Source: Scilla litardierei (taxonomy: Eukaryota > Streptophyta > Magnoliopsida > Asparagales > Asparagaceae). Taken from it: DNA of 64,000 nt. This document shows positions 19,239 to 30,800 of this stretch, in pieces. The notes beneath the pieces were generated by a model. It was given only the letters and a program-made list of their open reading frames with translations. It ran no database searches and was not told the DNA's origin. The position numbers and the translations under genes are program-made. Every line of letters starts with the position of its first letter. Position 1 is the stretch's first letter. Location: the NCBI GenBank assembly GCA_030789695.1, contig CM061132.1, positions 150,482,597 to 150,546,596 of the forward strand, in the 5' to 3' direction.

Positions 19239-21055
19239 TGATCACTCCTTATTTTACACCCTTTTTCCGCATATTTGCATGCCATTTAGATCGCCCAAAT
19301 CATGTTTTTCACGATATATCGACGATATTGCGATGCTTTTCACGATTTGTTGTTTTTGTCGCATTTCAGGTGATTTGGCGCGATTTGGAGTGATCCCGAG
19401 ATGCGCTTACTCTAGACGGCCACCGACGACATCCCCGAGGGATATTTTGCTGTTGGAGAGGAGCGGAAGAAGAACGGACGTCGCAGGAGCGACGAGGAGG
19501 CCAAAATAAGCAGATTGGGCATTTTTTGTGTCCCACTCGGCCGAGTGGAGGAGCCACTCGGCCGACCAGCGAGACACTGCTCGGCCGACCAGTTCAGACA
19601 CGATTTCTATGTGCACTCGACCGAGCACCGAAGACCACATCGGCCGAGTGACGATACCACGTCCGCCCGAGTGGCGCCCAGACGAAGCCCCTCCAAAACA
19701 TCCAAGTTACTGTTTTTCGGCTGCCTGAACTTCAGAAGACCCACTCGGCCGAGTGGATTATCCCGTCCGCCCGAGTATCATGAAGTCATCGGCCGAGTGA
19801 CGACAACTCACTCGGCCGAGCCGCCCCCGAAGTAGAGACCCCTGAAGGCCCTGACTTACTGGAAAATTACAGGGTTTCTCACTCTGCCGAGCGACTTTTG
19901 TCACTCGGCCGAGTGCGATGCGCTGCCTGTAGCGAAAACTGCGGAAAACAGGCTGTGCAGGGGCATTTTGGTCACAATTTTTGGACGATTTTTGGGGCTA
20001 TTTAAACCCTGTTTTTACCCTAGTTTTGAGAGCTCTCTCTTAGATTTTTTGCAGCTTTTTAGATTAGTTTTTTAGCTTTATTCTTGTGATTGGAGAAGGA
20101 GCAAAACTTGGATTTTTGTTGGATTAATTGAAGAACTACATTGGTTTGCATCTCTTTTCCTTAAAAATTCTATTTTTATTGTTTATATCATTGTTGTGAT
20201 GAATTCTATTGCTTATCTCAACGATTATTTTTGTGATCTTGCTATGATTTGTGAGTAGTCTCCACGTCTTGGGGCGTGGGGATGAACCCTACAAGCCCAC
20301 TTTCATATTTGTGATGAATTGGTAGAAATTGAGCTAGAATTGCTATTAGAGATTAGATCGGGATCGATTTACTACGGATTGCTAGGTATTCATATCAATT
20401 GGGATTTGCAAGAGATTGGATCTCAATTTGATAGGAAGCCCTAGAAATCCGAATTGGGTTGGAGTCGGATTTTTCGAAGTATCGGTTTGCAAGAGATTGG
20501 ACTGATACTAGGATTCCCGGTTGCAATTCTATACCGATACCCGTTTGCAAGAGATTGGACGGGTAGGAACTATCATAATCTAGATCGTGGACCGAGTTTG
20601 CAAGAGATTGGGCTCGGTGCGCGATTGGACGATGATGTTGATCCTAATGCTAGCTTCCCTAGGGTAGGGTTTGCAAGAGATTGGACCCGACCCTAGGATA
20701 GCTATAGACCGGCAACAGCGCGAGAGCGTGAGCTTGGTTCTACATTCAGTTGCAACTAGTTCATCCGAATTCTCATTCTAGCAATTTTGATACCGATGAA
20801 CCACATTTATGAAGTACGGTGTGTAGCGGGGATTCCCCATTCCCTAGACGTTCTTTATTTGATTTGATATTTCGCACATTTGTCTGACGATTGTGACAGG
20901 ATCGCCAAAGGCAAATTTCTCTTCTTAAATAGCCAAGTTGATCGAAGCAAGCACAGTCATTCGTCCTCCCTGTGTTCGATATCCCGCTCGATGCTACACC
21001 GTGCACTTGCGGTAAAACTACAACCGTTCTTTTGGGTCACGTCCCGGAGCGATCA
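19239..21055 (+). repeat. 3' LTR of A
   Basis: 1817 bp, about 99% identical to the 5' LTR by eye. Palindrome array at 19533-19915 and hairpin array at 20396-20698. The fifth hairpin loop here has the consensus G that the 5' LTR copy has lost. Confidence 0.93.
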
Positions 21056-21060
21056 GGGTC

Positions 21061-22286
21061 CAATCTCTTGCAAAGCAAACCTAGTGAATCTCGTTTATAA
21101 ATCTAAATCGAATATCTAGACTTTTCCATTGATCAGAGCCCAATCTCTTGCAAACTCTAGATCAATGGAAATTCCTAGCTATCCGTAATAAATCAATCAC
21201 AAACTAACCTCCTATCAATTCTATCAACATATCGATTCAGTCATCACAAATATAACTCTAGATCCATAGGGTTCATCCCTTTGCCCTAGAAAAAGGGATC
21301 TACTCATAATTCGTCGAAACAATAGCAAGATCAATGATAGAAAGAATATTGAAATTTAGATCTAGAAGGAAACAATTCATAAAAGTGCAAATATTCAAAA
21401 GGATTAGACAAAGCAGATCTGAGTTCTTCAATCTCCATCAATACAAAGCTGAATTCAAATTAGAATTAATCTAAAAACTATTCTAAAGTGAGTCTCTCAA
21501 GCTGGAATAAAAACTGGGCTTAAATACATGCACAAAATGTCCAAATAAACCCGACAAAACTGCCCCTGCACAGCCCTAAACCCTAGTTTCTAACCCAGGC
21601 TGGCGGCGCTACTCGGCCGAGTGGAAATCTCACTCGGTCGAGTGCCCGATCCGAATAAAAGCAGAGAAATTGGAGGGTTTGGGCACTCTGGCACTTTGCG
21701 TCACTCGGCCGAGTAGAGTTCATTACTCGGGCGAGTGGACTTCCTACTCGGTAGAGTGGGTCTTTTGCTGCGCTCCCCAGAATTCCAGAGAGTCTGGCAT
21801 GTTTTCCTTAAGAAATTGTGACCTCACTCGGGCGAGTGGAGTTCTCTACTCGGCCGAGTGGAATTAACCACTCAGGCGAGTACATTGCAGCACTAGGTCA
21901 GGCAGATGTCTTCGTATCAGTCGTACTCGGCCGAGTACGCTGCTTCACTCAGGCGAGTGACTAGCGTGACTCGGCCGAGTGGCCTGTTTCTGGAATCCTT
22001 CTTTCTTCTCATCGCCTCCTCGTCAATTCTATCGATCTTCTTCTTCTCCCGCTCATTGTCCAGCGTTGTTAGATTCTCAATAAGGCCATGAGTGATGCTC
22101 CGGCATGCGTGCAAATCACTTAACCTCATTTATGCTTCCGATAGCTCCATATTTCCTGAAATCTGGCAAAAACAAGAAATAGTGAAAAGTAACGCAATAT
22201 CGTCAAATAATCATGAAATGTGCGATACGTGCGATCAAAATGGTATGCAAATATGTAGAAAAAAGGTGTAAAATATGGATTGATCA
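21061..22286 (-). repeat. 5' LTR of D, U3 side (right of the A insertion)
   Basis: Continues D's LTR after the second GGGTC copy and ends at 22286 (minus-strand start TGATCAATCC, cf. TGATCACTCC in A). It holds a 13-bp leader hairpin (21126-21138 with 21155-21168 around CCCAATCTCTTGCAAA), a TATTTAAG box on the minus strand near 21530, and a palindrome array of CTCGGGCGAG/CTCGGCCGAG type at 21610-21990. Confidence 0.85.
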
Positions 22287-24604
22287 GACGACACCTGCTG
22301 CTAATGGTCACTATCGTGTAGGGTTTCAAGCGCCACCTGTAGTAGGGTCAGGTTGTAGGGTATCTCACAGAGTGAGACATTCGTCAATTAATAGGAAGTC
22401 TTTAAGGAGATAATACATCGGATATATGGGAATTGTTTATATCGCAAAAGGTTTGCGATACAGACTCTGGAATATTAAAGGTATGGGATTAAAGCATTTG
22501 ATGCAAGAGTATTTTAATAGGTCACAAAATGTTTGCAGCCTATTTATACAATAAACGCATAGAAAATGGTTACATGGAAGTCGGGAATGTCCCAATGAAA
22601 ATCCAGGTTCAAATGTCGCAAAAAGGGACCTTAAATAAGTCTAATAGGCCAAAGAAATCATTTTTTAATTACGGGGGCCCAAAAAGCTTTAAGAGTTAAA
22701 GCAATAATTAAATAAACGTGGCTTAACGGGGCTGGGCATTTGCCCAGCCCTGTGCTGGAAAGAAGAGCCAATAGGCACAGCGCACGCTGGGCCTAGGAGG
22801 GGCCCAAGCCCATCACCTGGGTCCGCCCAATTAATAAGCAGGCCCCGCGTGCGCCTGCTGTAGCTGACACGGGTGGGCCCCATTGTGGGGCCCACAATTG
22901 GGGTTTTTGAAACCCTAGTGACGACTGTGTTTTTTCAAGCATAACACGTTTTTTAATCAACTTTCGACGTACGTTTGAGGGGTCAAACGAAGTCGGAATT
23001 AAGCCCTGTTTGTTTCTATGCGTTCATCGTTCAGTGATCTTCGATTTGGTATGTGATATCACTTGTGAAGCTCAATAGTAAGGGGTAAAATTCACTAAAG
23101 TTTGGCCTTTGTATAAGGCAAACTTAATTGTTTTTTCTCCTCAAAAATTTTTAGACCCACATCGGATATAGAGAAAAGGGGAGGAGTTAGCCGCCTATAT
23201 AAATAGGGACCAAACCCCTTCCTTGAAACTTGCACCAAGTTTTCAAAGTCGAGAAGTTTCAAAAAGTTTTGAGCACGCTCGGATTAAATTAATATTCCTT
23301 TTTCCTCCCTAATTCTTCCTTATTTCTGATCGGGCTCTAGCAAACTACGAAGGAGTTCGGATTGGATCCGAAGTCTTGACGGAGGATCTACGCAAGGTGA
23401 AACTTTCTGAAGCGCGTGATTGGCTCGGTGAAACTTTAATGGAAAGACGGCCGACCTCACATGAGGACTTCTAGGTTGTTAGGCCAGAATTGCGGGCATG
23501 TCTTTTTAAACAAGTAACTGGGCGGTCGATGGGCCGGCCCAATGTTATATCATGAATTATGAGCTTATCATGCCATCCATGTGTTGGATTGTAACTTCTT
23601 AATTTTCTTAGTCCCACAGACATTTACATTTTATATAGAATATAGAGCCGCATACCTAAATAATATTTGCATACTAACTTGGAATTGAATGATTTGTCTC
23701 CGTAGTAAGGAAGAAAATAATATGCAGACTCTTTTTTTCCGATCACAACTGAATCCAACCCACGATTTAATTTAATTTAGTAGATATATTAGCCCATGGG
23801 GCAGTTGCAGATGGTGACATCGGAGTAGGTATCAGCACTATTTGTTGTCGGAGCTCAGCATGGGACTTTGCTGGAAACAAACAGCAACATCAGCTTCAGC
23901 TTCTGCCAGAGGCTGCAGATGAGATGATGATACTTTGGGGCTCCTCTTTAAGAGCAGGCGCACAAAGAGCCAGAGGAGTTGGTCCTTTTCCTGCTTTCTC
24001 CGCTGTCAGAATTAATTTGTGAAGACGATCGGCAACTTCCAGTTTGCTTTTGAAAGCAGTGAAATATTTTCTACAGCAAGTGCGAAAGACTTCTACTGTC
24101 AAAATTTCTGAAACATCGGGTTGAATTGAACCCTAAACTTCATCAAATCCAACTTCCAATAAGCTACCTGCTCATACTTTTTTTAAAAGTCTATCTAATT
24201 AATTATAGTACACAGTACACCAAATCCAACTTTGTTTAGTCTGCTGACTTAACCTCACATAATCAAAGAGCTGATATTCTCCACATTTATCACAACAGTC
24301 CACTACACCACTTGCAGCAAACACAATAACAAGTTGAAACAATTACACATCACACAGTTATACAACTATGCATTAACAAAAGCCGCCCACTCCAAAATCC
24401 AAACACAACAAACTAATTAAAACAACAAGATTAACATAACTATATATTGAACCCATATCTATCAGTTCAAATTGCATAAATCCCACCTCATCCAACGAAG
24501 CTTCCTGGAAACTCACTTCCCTTCACTTTCTCCATCCTTTTAAACCCTCCCCCTCCCTCCACTCTATTCCAAGGATTTCTCCTTCTCTGGGAAATTAAAT
24601 CTAT
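22287..24604. other. Non-coding stretch between D and the CML gene
   Basis: No gene is recognised. GC-rich inverted repeats occur at 22729-22750 (10-bp arms GGGCTGGGCA/TGCCCAGCCC) and around 22873-22896 (GTGGGCCCCA/TGGGGCCCAC). A candidate promoter lies near 23155-23205, with GACCCACATCGG followed by TATATAAATAGGG; this pairing is common in plant LTR promoters, so a retroelement fragment is likely. A 68-codon minus-strand ORF at 23896-24102 has no recognisable family. The last ~80 bp before the CML ATG are pyrimidine-rich, as in many plant leaders. Confidence 0.4.
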
Positions 24605-25150
24605 ATGAAGTTTGCAAGATCTTTGTGCGCAAAACTGCCTTCGTCTCCCAAAAGGGAGAGCTCCAAGAATAAGAGCACGTGCGGTGTCGTCTCATCATCA
24701 TCCTCATCGGACAATGCATCGGGCAGGTTCGGCTCGTCCGGGAGGCTAACAGCCTCCGGCAGATTCAGGATCACCAAGGGCGAGCTGGAAGCTGCGCTCC
24801 GCAAGCTCGGACCTGACCCGTTAACGGACGCGGAGGTGGTCGCTATCGTCGGTGAGATCGACTGCGACGATGAGGGTTGCATTAGCCTGGATGAGCTGGA
24901 GGGTGCAGTCGGGTCGGGTACCGTGGAGACCGGCAGCAATGGGAGGAGCGTCGAGGAGCTGCGGGACGTGTTTCGGGTGTTCGATGCGGAAGGAGACGGG
25001 AAGATATCGGCGGAGGAGCTGATGGGAGTTTTCGTGGCGCTCGGCGACGAGGCGTGCACAGTTGAAGAGTGCAGGAGGATGATCAAGGGGGTGGATTCGG
25101 ACGGAGATGGGTTCGTTTGCTTTAGAGATTTTGTGAGGATGATGCAGTGA
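24605..25150 (+). CDS. Calmodulin-like EF-hand calcium sensor (CML)
   Basis: 181 aa, intronless. Ser-rich basic N-terminal extension (1-55), then an EF-hand region. Loop 2 is DCDDEGCISLDE (86-97), loop 3 DAEGDGKISAEE (127-138) and loop 4 DSDGDGFVCFRD (164-175). The first EF-hand keeps only its second half (RITKGELEAALRKLG, 55-69) and lacks the acidic loop residues, so three calcium sites at most are expected. Loop 4 ends in Asp where Glu is usual, which tends to alter affinity. CMLs bind Ca2+ and then partner proteins in cytosol or nucleus; the target here is unknown. The N-terminal extension and single exon resemble the CML35/36 type, a family-level judgement. Copia element F starts about 20 bp after the stop, so the native 3' UTR appears displaced to about 58800. 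Confidence 0.88.
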   Translation: MKFARSLCAKLPSSPKRESSKNKSTCGVVSSSSSSDNASGRFGSSGRLTASGRFRITKGELEAALRKLGPDPLTDAEVVAIVGEIDCDDEGCISLDELEGAVGSGTVETGSNGRSVEELRDVFRVFDAEGDGKISAEELMGVFVALGDEACTVEECRRMIKGVDSDGDGFVCFRDFVRMMQ

Positions 25151-25168
25151 TTTAGCGGACGTTCTTGT

Positions 25169-25324
25169 TGACAGGTATCCCAAGAGTCATACATGTTGGC
25201 ATTCCAACAGTCACTATGTAATCTATATAAACCCATTGAGGCTAATGAAAATATTGTCGGTTTCTCTTATCTCTCTCTCCGATCGTATATCTTCTTCTTC
25301 TATATTTCTTCATGGTATCAGAGC
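25169..25324 (+). repeat. 5' LTR remnant (to 25312) and initiator-Met primer site of F
   Basis: 25176-25312 matches the last ~137 bp of the right LTR (57763-57899), ending TATTTCTTCA. The primer site TGGTATCAGAGC follows at 25313. The outer ~110 bp expected from the right LTR are absent, so this copy is truncated or rearranged where it meets the CML gene. Confidence 0.8.
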
Positions 25325-25361
25325 ATCCTCCCTAACCGGTCGTCCCCTTCGTCGGTATCCA

Positions 25362-26530
25362 ATGGAACCGATCTCTCCCAACCTTAAGTTTCTCATCTCC
25401 AAATTTCCAAATCTCATTACCACTCGTCTTGACTCCACCAACTACATTCTCTGGAAGTCTCAAGTCACCGGCGTTCTCAACGCTCATGGCTTCTTTGGGT
25501 ATGTCGACGGAACTCTATCCTCCCCTTCTCCTACTATACCAGATCCTCGCTCCACCACCACTGAACCTCTTCCTCCTATCCCAAATCCAAAGTTTCAAGA
25601 GTGGTTGATCACTGATCAGCACCTCTGTATTTGTCTTCAAGCAACCCTTACCACCTCCGCCCTTGGTATTATTCTCGGTGTAACGTCCTCTCGTATTCTC
25701 TGGACGAAATTGGAGCAACGTTACGCCATTCTTTCCGAAGGTCACATTGAACTTCTCCAAGACAAACTCAACAACCTCACCATGGAAAACGAATCCATGA
25801 CAACCTATTTGGACCGTGCAAAGAACATTTACGATCAACTACAAACGGCTGGTCCAGATACTGTCACCACCGGACAAGTTCTCCGACAGACGCTTCACGG
25901 TCTTCACTCTACTTATAATTCCTTCTGTGTTATGGCTCGCAATCGCGGGATACCATACACGGTGGAAGAACTTTGGAGTAGCCTTATTGCTGAAGAAGCT
26001 AATATGTTGTTGCAACGTCACGCACCATCTTCCGAGACGTTACCAACCTCCGGGACAACTCTCGTTCCGGATAACACTTCTGCTCTCTTCACCAACTACA
26101 GCCATCGTGACAACCGCTCAAGACAGTATCGCTCCTACTCGGGACATGTCCCGAGTAATCGTGGCGGTCGTGGACGTGGGGCATCTCATTTGAGTCAATC
26201 TCGTCCTCCATTACTCCCTACTCCAGGCAGATCCCCAGCACAAACCGGGAGATCTAGGCGTCGTATCCCTACCGATCCGACTGGTCGCCCTATTCCATAC
26301 CAAGTATGTGGGAAACCAAATAATCACACACTTGATTGCTTCTGGATTCATGAGCATGTCCACAAACCAGAAGCGCATGTCTCTCAAAGCACTCCCTCTG
26401 CGGATACAAACTGGTTTCTTGACACTGGGGCCACTGACCACATCACTTCTACTGCGGGACATCTTGAGTCCTCGAGTCCTTACACTGGTAATAAAGGATC
26501 ACTGTTGGTACTGGGGTTTCTGCTCCTATT
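25362..26530 (+). pseudogene. Copia Gag and protease of F
   Basis: Starts MEPISPNL, the first ATG suited to gag, 38 bp after the primer site. Gag features follow: TRLDSTNYILWKSQV; FQEWLITDQHLCICLQATL; LWTKLEQRYA. An Arg/Gly-rich stretch precedes a nucleic-acid knuckle, YQVCGKPNNHTLDC, in which the first Cys of CX2C is replaced by Tyr. Protease motif WFLDTGATDHIT is at about residues 346-357. A frameshift after about 26490 ends this frame in out-of-frame sequence; the true pol continues in another frame. Confidence 0.85.
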
Positions 26531-27881
26531 GCCAACATTGGCTCCTCTTCTATCCCCTCGCTTCGGTCTCCTTTACTTCTTCCTGACATTCTCCATGCTC
26601 CTGAGTTTTCCAAAAACCTACTCTCAGTTTACAAATTCACCAAAGATAACAACCGTTTCATTAAATTCTTCTCTACTGGTTTTATTGTTCAGGACATAGA
26701 CACCGGTCAAATTCTTCTCCACGGACCGAGTAGAAATGGGCTCTATCCACTTCATTCGGAACCAGTCTCCTTCTTTGCATCTTCTTCCTCGGGTGATCTT
26801 TGGCACACCAGACTTGGTCATCCAGCTTCTCCTGTTGTCTCAAAGATCGCCTCCGATCTATCTGTCAAGCTGTCTCCCCTGAAGTCTTGTTCTCATTGCT
26901 CTATGAGCAAGAGTCATAAACTCCCATTCCCTCTGTCTGAATCAAGATCCAAAACTCCCCTTGTTTTAATTCATTCTGATGTATGGGGCCCTGCTCCTAT
27001 TCAATCGATAAAGGGATATAGATTCTATGTTATTTTCATTGATGATTTCTCTCGATATACTTGGCTCTATCCTCTTTATCACAAATCCGATGTGTTTGCT
27101 GCTTTTCAGTCTTTTCAAATCATGGTTGAACGACAGTTCAACACCAAAATCAAAATTTTTCGTTCTGACGGCGGGGGCGAGTTTGTCAACAACCAGTTTT
27201 CTTCCCTATTTCATCGCCTTGGTATCATACACCAAACATCTGCACCATACACTCCGGAACAAAATGGTGTCGCAGAACAAAAACACCGACATATAATCGA
27301 AACAACACTTGCTTTACTTCTAACTGCTTCCATGCCCAAACAACATTGGCCAGATGCAGCAAAGACGGCCGTATATCTGATCAACCGTCTACCATCCTCT
27401 ACTCAGCAGAACAAGTCTCCTCTTGAGATTCTACATCATCGGCTCCCAGATTATAAGTGGATGCGCACATTTGGTTGTCTTTGTTTTCCCTGCCTTCGAC
27501 CTTATGCGGGTGACAAACTTGAGCCACGATCTCAACCATGCGTCTTCCTTGGTTATCCGGACAATATGAAGGCCTACAAATGCATGGAGCTAAAAACCAG
27601 ACGCATCTACCTCACCCGGCATGTTCAATTTGAAGAACAAAATTTTCCCTACTTCCAACCAGGCATGAGTCTTCCCGTGACCTCCTCTCCCCAGACGAGT
27701 CCTCCTGAGCCCTCTCCTCCCGGACCATCATGTCCCGAGACTTCTCCGAGACATCCCTCTGCCGATGCCTTCCCCGACACTACTTTCTCTCCCGCATCCG
27801 CTTCCCAAATAGCTACCCCTACTCCCAATACACCCCATCTCACTCCTCTTGTTCCCAGGCAACCTCTCCCACATCTCATCG
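26531..27881 (+). pseudogene. Copia integrase of F
   Basis: Frame 2 continues from the frameshift: LPDILHAPEFSKNLLSVYKF, then the zinc-binding H-H-C-C segment (WHTRLGHPAS ... CSHCSMSKSHK), then the catalytic core with IHSDVWGP, FIDDFSRYTW, SDGGGEFVN and APYTPEQNGVAEQKHRHI, which supply the D, D and E residues. The copia GKR-like region follows (MRTFGCLCFP; CVFLGYPDNMKAYKC). It would insert F cDNA into the chromosome. Open until insertion G interrupts it in the Pro/Ser-rich linker before RT. Confidence 0.88.
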
Positions 27882-30800
27882 TGTAATGACAGTATGTGTA
27901 AACTACTGTTTGTATAGGAATTTTGTTGTGTGTATAGTGATTTCCTACGTGTATGGCTATAAGGTGACTATGATATGCCCGGATATATAAGTGAATGCGT
28001 GCGGATGGATAGGAAATCGATATTAGTGGTAGCATGCTAATAGTGTTTATTAGCGTGCTTGGCGATTTTAGTTGGTGGGTATGTATAGAAAAGCGGTATG
28101 TCCATGATGTTATTAATGAATGGTAGTATCATTATTGATGTTTGGTTGGTATTTTGGTGACATTGTTATGATTTTTGGTATTAGTATTTCTAGTATTGGT
28201 AATGGTGATCAATATCATCAGTGTTATTGTATGGGCCTATAGTTAAATTTAGTAGTCTAAGCGTTGGTTGTTGGGCTTTGCCAGTGGGCTTGAGTTATGA
28301 GACTTGGTTGTTTTAGGGATGGGCTTGGAATACTTCGTAGTTGGGCTAGACTATTAGATGAGAGAAGACGGTTTGATTTAATTGGGAATGGCAAACTTGT
28401 AATACCCACTTCTCTTCCTTTTCAACAAACTTCTTTTGTTTTTTTTCCTTCCTCCTTTCCCCGTTTCTTCCCCAACCCAGGCCGCATGATCAGCCCCCCT
28501 AGCTGCCGAAAATTTTGGAAGGAGATGGAGGGAAAATGGGGAGAAGAAGAAGAAAGGAAGAGGGAAGAAAGAAGAAGTGAAGCCCTAGCTTTTTCCCCTT
28601 CCATCCCTCTCAATTTCTTTCCCTCTCTCAAAAAACTCCATGGCCAAAACCTTCCTTCAAACCCAAATCTGACATTGGCCGAATTTTCTGGGCTTTATCT
28701 TCAATCTTAAGTGGTTGTGGGAGTTTGGGATCAAGAGGAGTTAGGGCTTGGAGTTGAAGAGGGGGAATTCATGGAGGAGTAGGGGGAATTTCGAAATTAG
28801 GGGTTTTGAAGCTTGATGAAGAAATTGGTGGAGCTCTTATGTGGGCTTTTGGAGCATGGATTTATGGTGGAGTTCTCCTTGGTAGAGGTAGGAGTCCAAC
28901 CCTACTCATATGTTTAATTTCATTACATTTTGAGCATAAAGTTTGCATCTTTAGGGGTTTTGTTGAATTTCTTGACATGATGCCTTCAAGATTGATTTCA
29001 TATGTTGTGTTGAAATCATAGGATGCTATGTTTAAGATTCATGTTGCCTTGATTGTTGATTTCATCAATTTTGCAACGTGCTGAAATTTGCTCAGATCTG
29101 GCTGAAATTTTATTTGCTTGCTGGCACTAATTGGCTACATGGAATGAACTGAAAAAAATATATGATGTACATCTTGAAGGCCTTAACAACTTTCATGTTT
29201 ACACTTTTTTCTAATTCGGACTGGAAACTGGAGAAGAAAATCCAGTTTTGAAAACTGTCCTGTTTGCAGTCTGACCATACACACTTTAGTAAAATGGGTC
29301 TCTTTTCCTGCACACTTGATGAAATGACGTGATTCTGGTGCCGTTGGAAAGCTAGTTTCCAGGGCTACAACTTTGATGCTTTCTATAATCTTTAGTTCTG
29401 CCTGCAAGTGATGGAAAATCTGACTTGAAATGGACACAGATTCTGATTTCAGAATGCTGAAATTGCACCTGCCAGTATAAAATTCATCATAATTCATACA
29501 ATCAGTCTTTTTGCATGAAAGTTTACCAGCAAATTAAAGACACCCATGCCTGCAACTTTCATTTAGATGTCTCGACCTAGTGTTATGCAAATATTTGGAG
29601 AAATCAGGTCTCCAAACTGAAAGTTCTGCACTTTCAGCATGCTGGACTTGTTAAGAGTTGTACTTATTCATGACTTGTGGTTTATTTGCCATCATTGCTC
29701 TTGCTTATTAGTGTTATATAAGGTGTAAGAAATGTTGATGCTCTTGAATATTTTGTGCCACTAATTACGTGAAATATCTCTCATTTAGTATGTTGGAAGC
29801 TATATTAATTATTGGAAGTTGCTCTCATTTATTGGTATTGTTAGAAAATTTAATATTTAAGTTGAATTGTTCTCTTGTGAAATATTGGAAGCTTAATTAA
29901 GAATAGAGAGTTGGGATTAAAGATTGCATTTCATAAATTTTGGATTGCCTCATCTCATTTCATAAATTAGGTTGAATTGCTATCATAATAAAAGTGCTCT
30001 CATTTTGTCATATTGATTAAATGAAATTGCTCCTATATTCCTTGTAAGAGAAATATGAATTATGTTATAATAAATTGAGTTGTACAATTTGAGGCTATGA
30101 TATGGATCATGATGTCCTATAATGTCTTGTTTCAATAACAAGTGCATTTGCTCTCATTTTGCTTTCATTAATTTTGTTGGAAACTATAATTGCTCTCTTT
30201 TTGTGAAATTTGTTCTCATTTTCGGTTGTTGGTAATTACTTATTCAATTTAATTTGTATGAAGTGAGAAACATGTGAAAATGAAATGAATTGAAAAATTG
30301 GAAAGGTGATGTTGGAAACACGCGGAATATGGAATGGGTGACATGGTCACGTTAGGACACGAACGGTGGAGTGCACGGGCATGTACAAAGTTGCCACGGT
30401 AGGAGGCGGGAGGAGTCGCCGTGGGCAACCTCTTGATACCATTTGGTGGCTCCACGTGATAACGGAGTAGTCACGATACACTTGCACGCCGACACATTCA
30501 TGGGATCCCATTGCATTGCATTGCATCACATCACTTGAGCATCATATGCATCATGGCATCATTTAGCATTTTTGGGTGAATTGTGGTTGTTTGGATGTGA
30601 TGGTTAACTTTTAAGAACGAATGTAGCCAAGGATGTATTTGGTGCTTGGATGATGGACTGTTGGAAAGTGTGGTTTGCTAATTGTTATCAAATAATTTAT
30701 TCTTGTTGTTATTATTAGTAGTGATATTAATGATAGTGACGTTGGTATTGGTGATATTAGTAATGTTTCTTAAGAATGAGGTTATGTTGATATATATGGT

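Larger units (their letters stand above)
9227..21055 (+). mobile_element. Element A: complete non-autonomous Athila-like LTR retrotransposon
   Basis: Length 11,829 bp. Both LTRs are 1817 bp, begin TGATCACTCC and end GGAGCGATCA. The insertion is flanked by the 5-bp target-site duplication GGGTC (9222-9226 and 21056-21060). It carries a tRNA-Asp primer site, an open Gag-Pro ORF, ORF2 with one in-frame stop, and a polypurine tract. It has no RT, RNase H or integrase. I counted roughly 18 differences between the LTRs by eye (about 1%), so the insertion is recent. It sits in the 5' LTR of D, in the loop side of one of D's leader hairpins. Confidence 0.95.
2199..22286 (-). mobile_element. Element D: old, decayed Athila-like Ty3/gypsy retrotransposon, interrupted by A
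   Basis: Minus-strand element. In its own 5'-3' order it has a 5' LTR (22286 down to 8670, split by element A), a tRNA-Asp primer site (8663-8646), a protease-RT spacer, RT and RNase H fragments, a misplaced LTR/PBS fragment, the integrase C-terminus, a C-terminal tail, a palindrome array, an ORF2 remnant and a 3' non-coding region. Its 3' LTR is not seen: E is inserted at 2199, so the rest probably lies left of E. Gag and most of protease are absent. Many frameshifts and stops show it is not functional. It helps most as a reference for what A-C have lost. Confidence 0.85.

Noticed and set aside
23157..23207. Plant snRNA-type upstream element plus TATA box
   Set aside because: The motif has a mismatch and the sequence after the TATA box resembles no U-snRNA; LTR promoters often share this motif.
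23896..24102. 68-codon minus-strand ORF near the CML gene
   Set aside because: No family recognised and no supporting signals; it could be an exon fragment but cannot be supported.
28297..28710. 137-codon ORF in G
   Set aside because: Composition-driven (Lys/Glu- and Phe/Pro-rich), no recognisable domain, no counterpart elsewhere.
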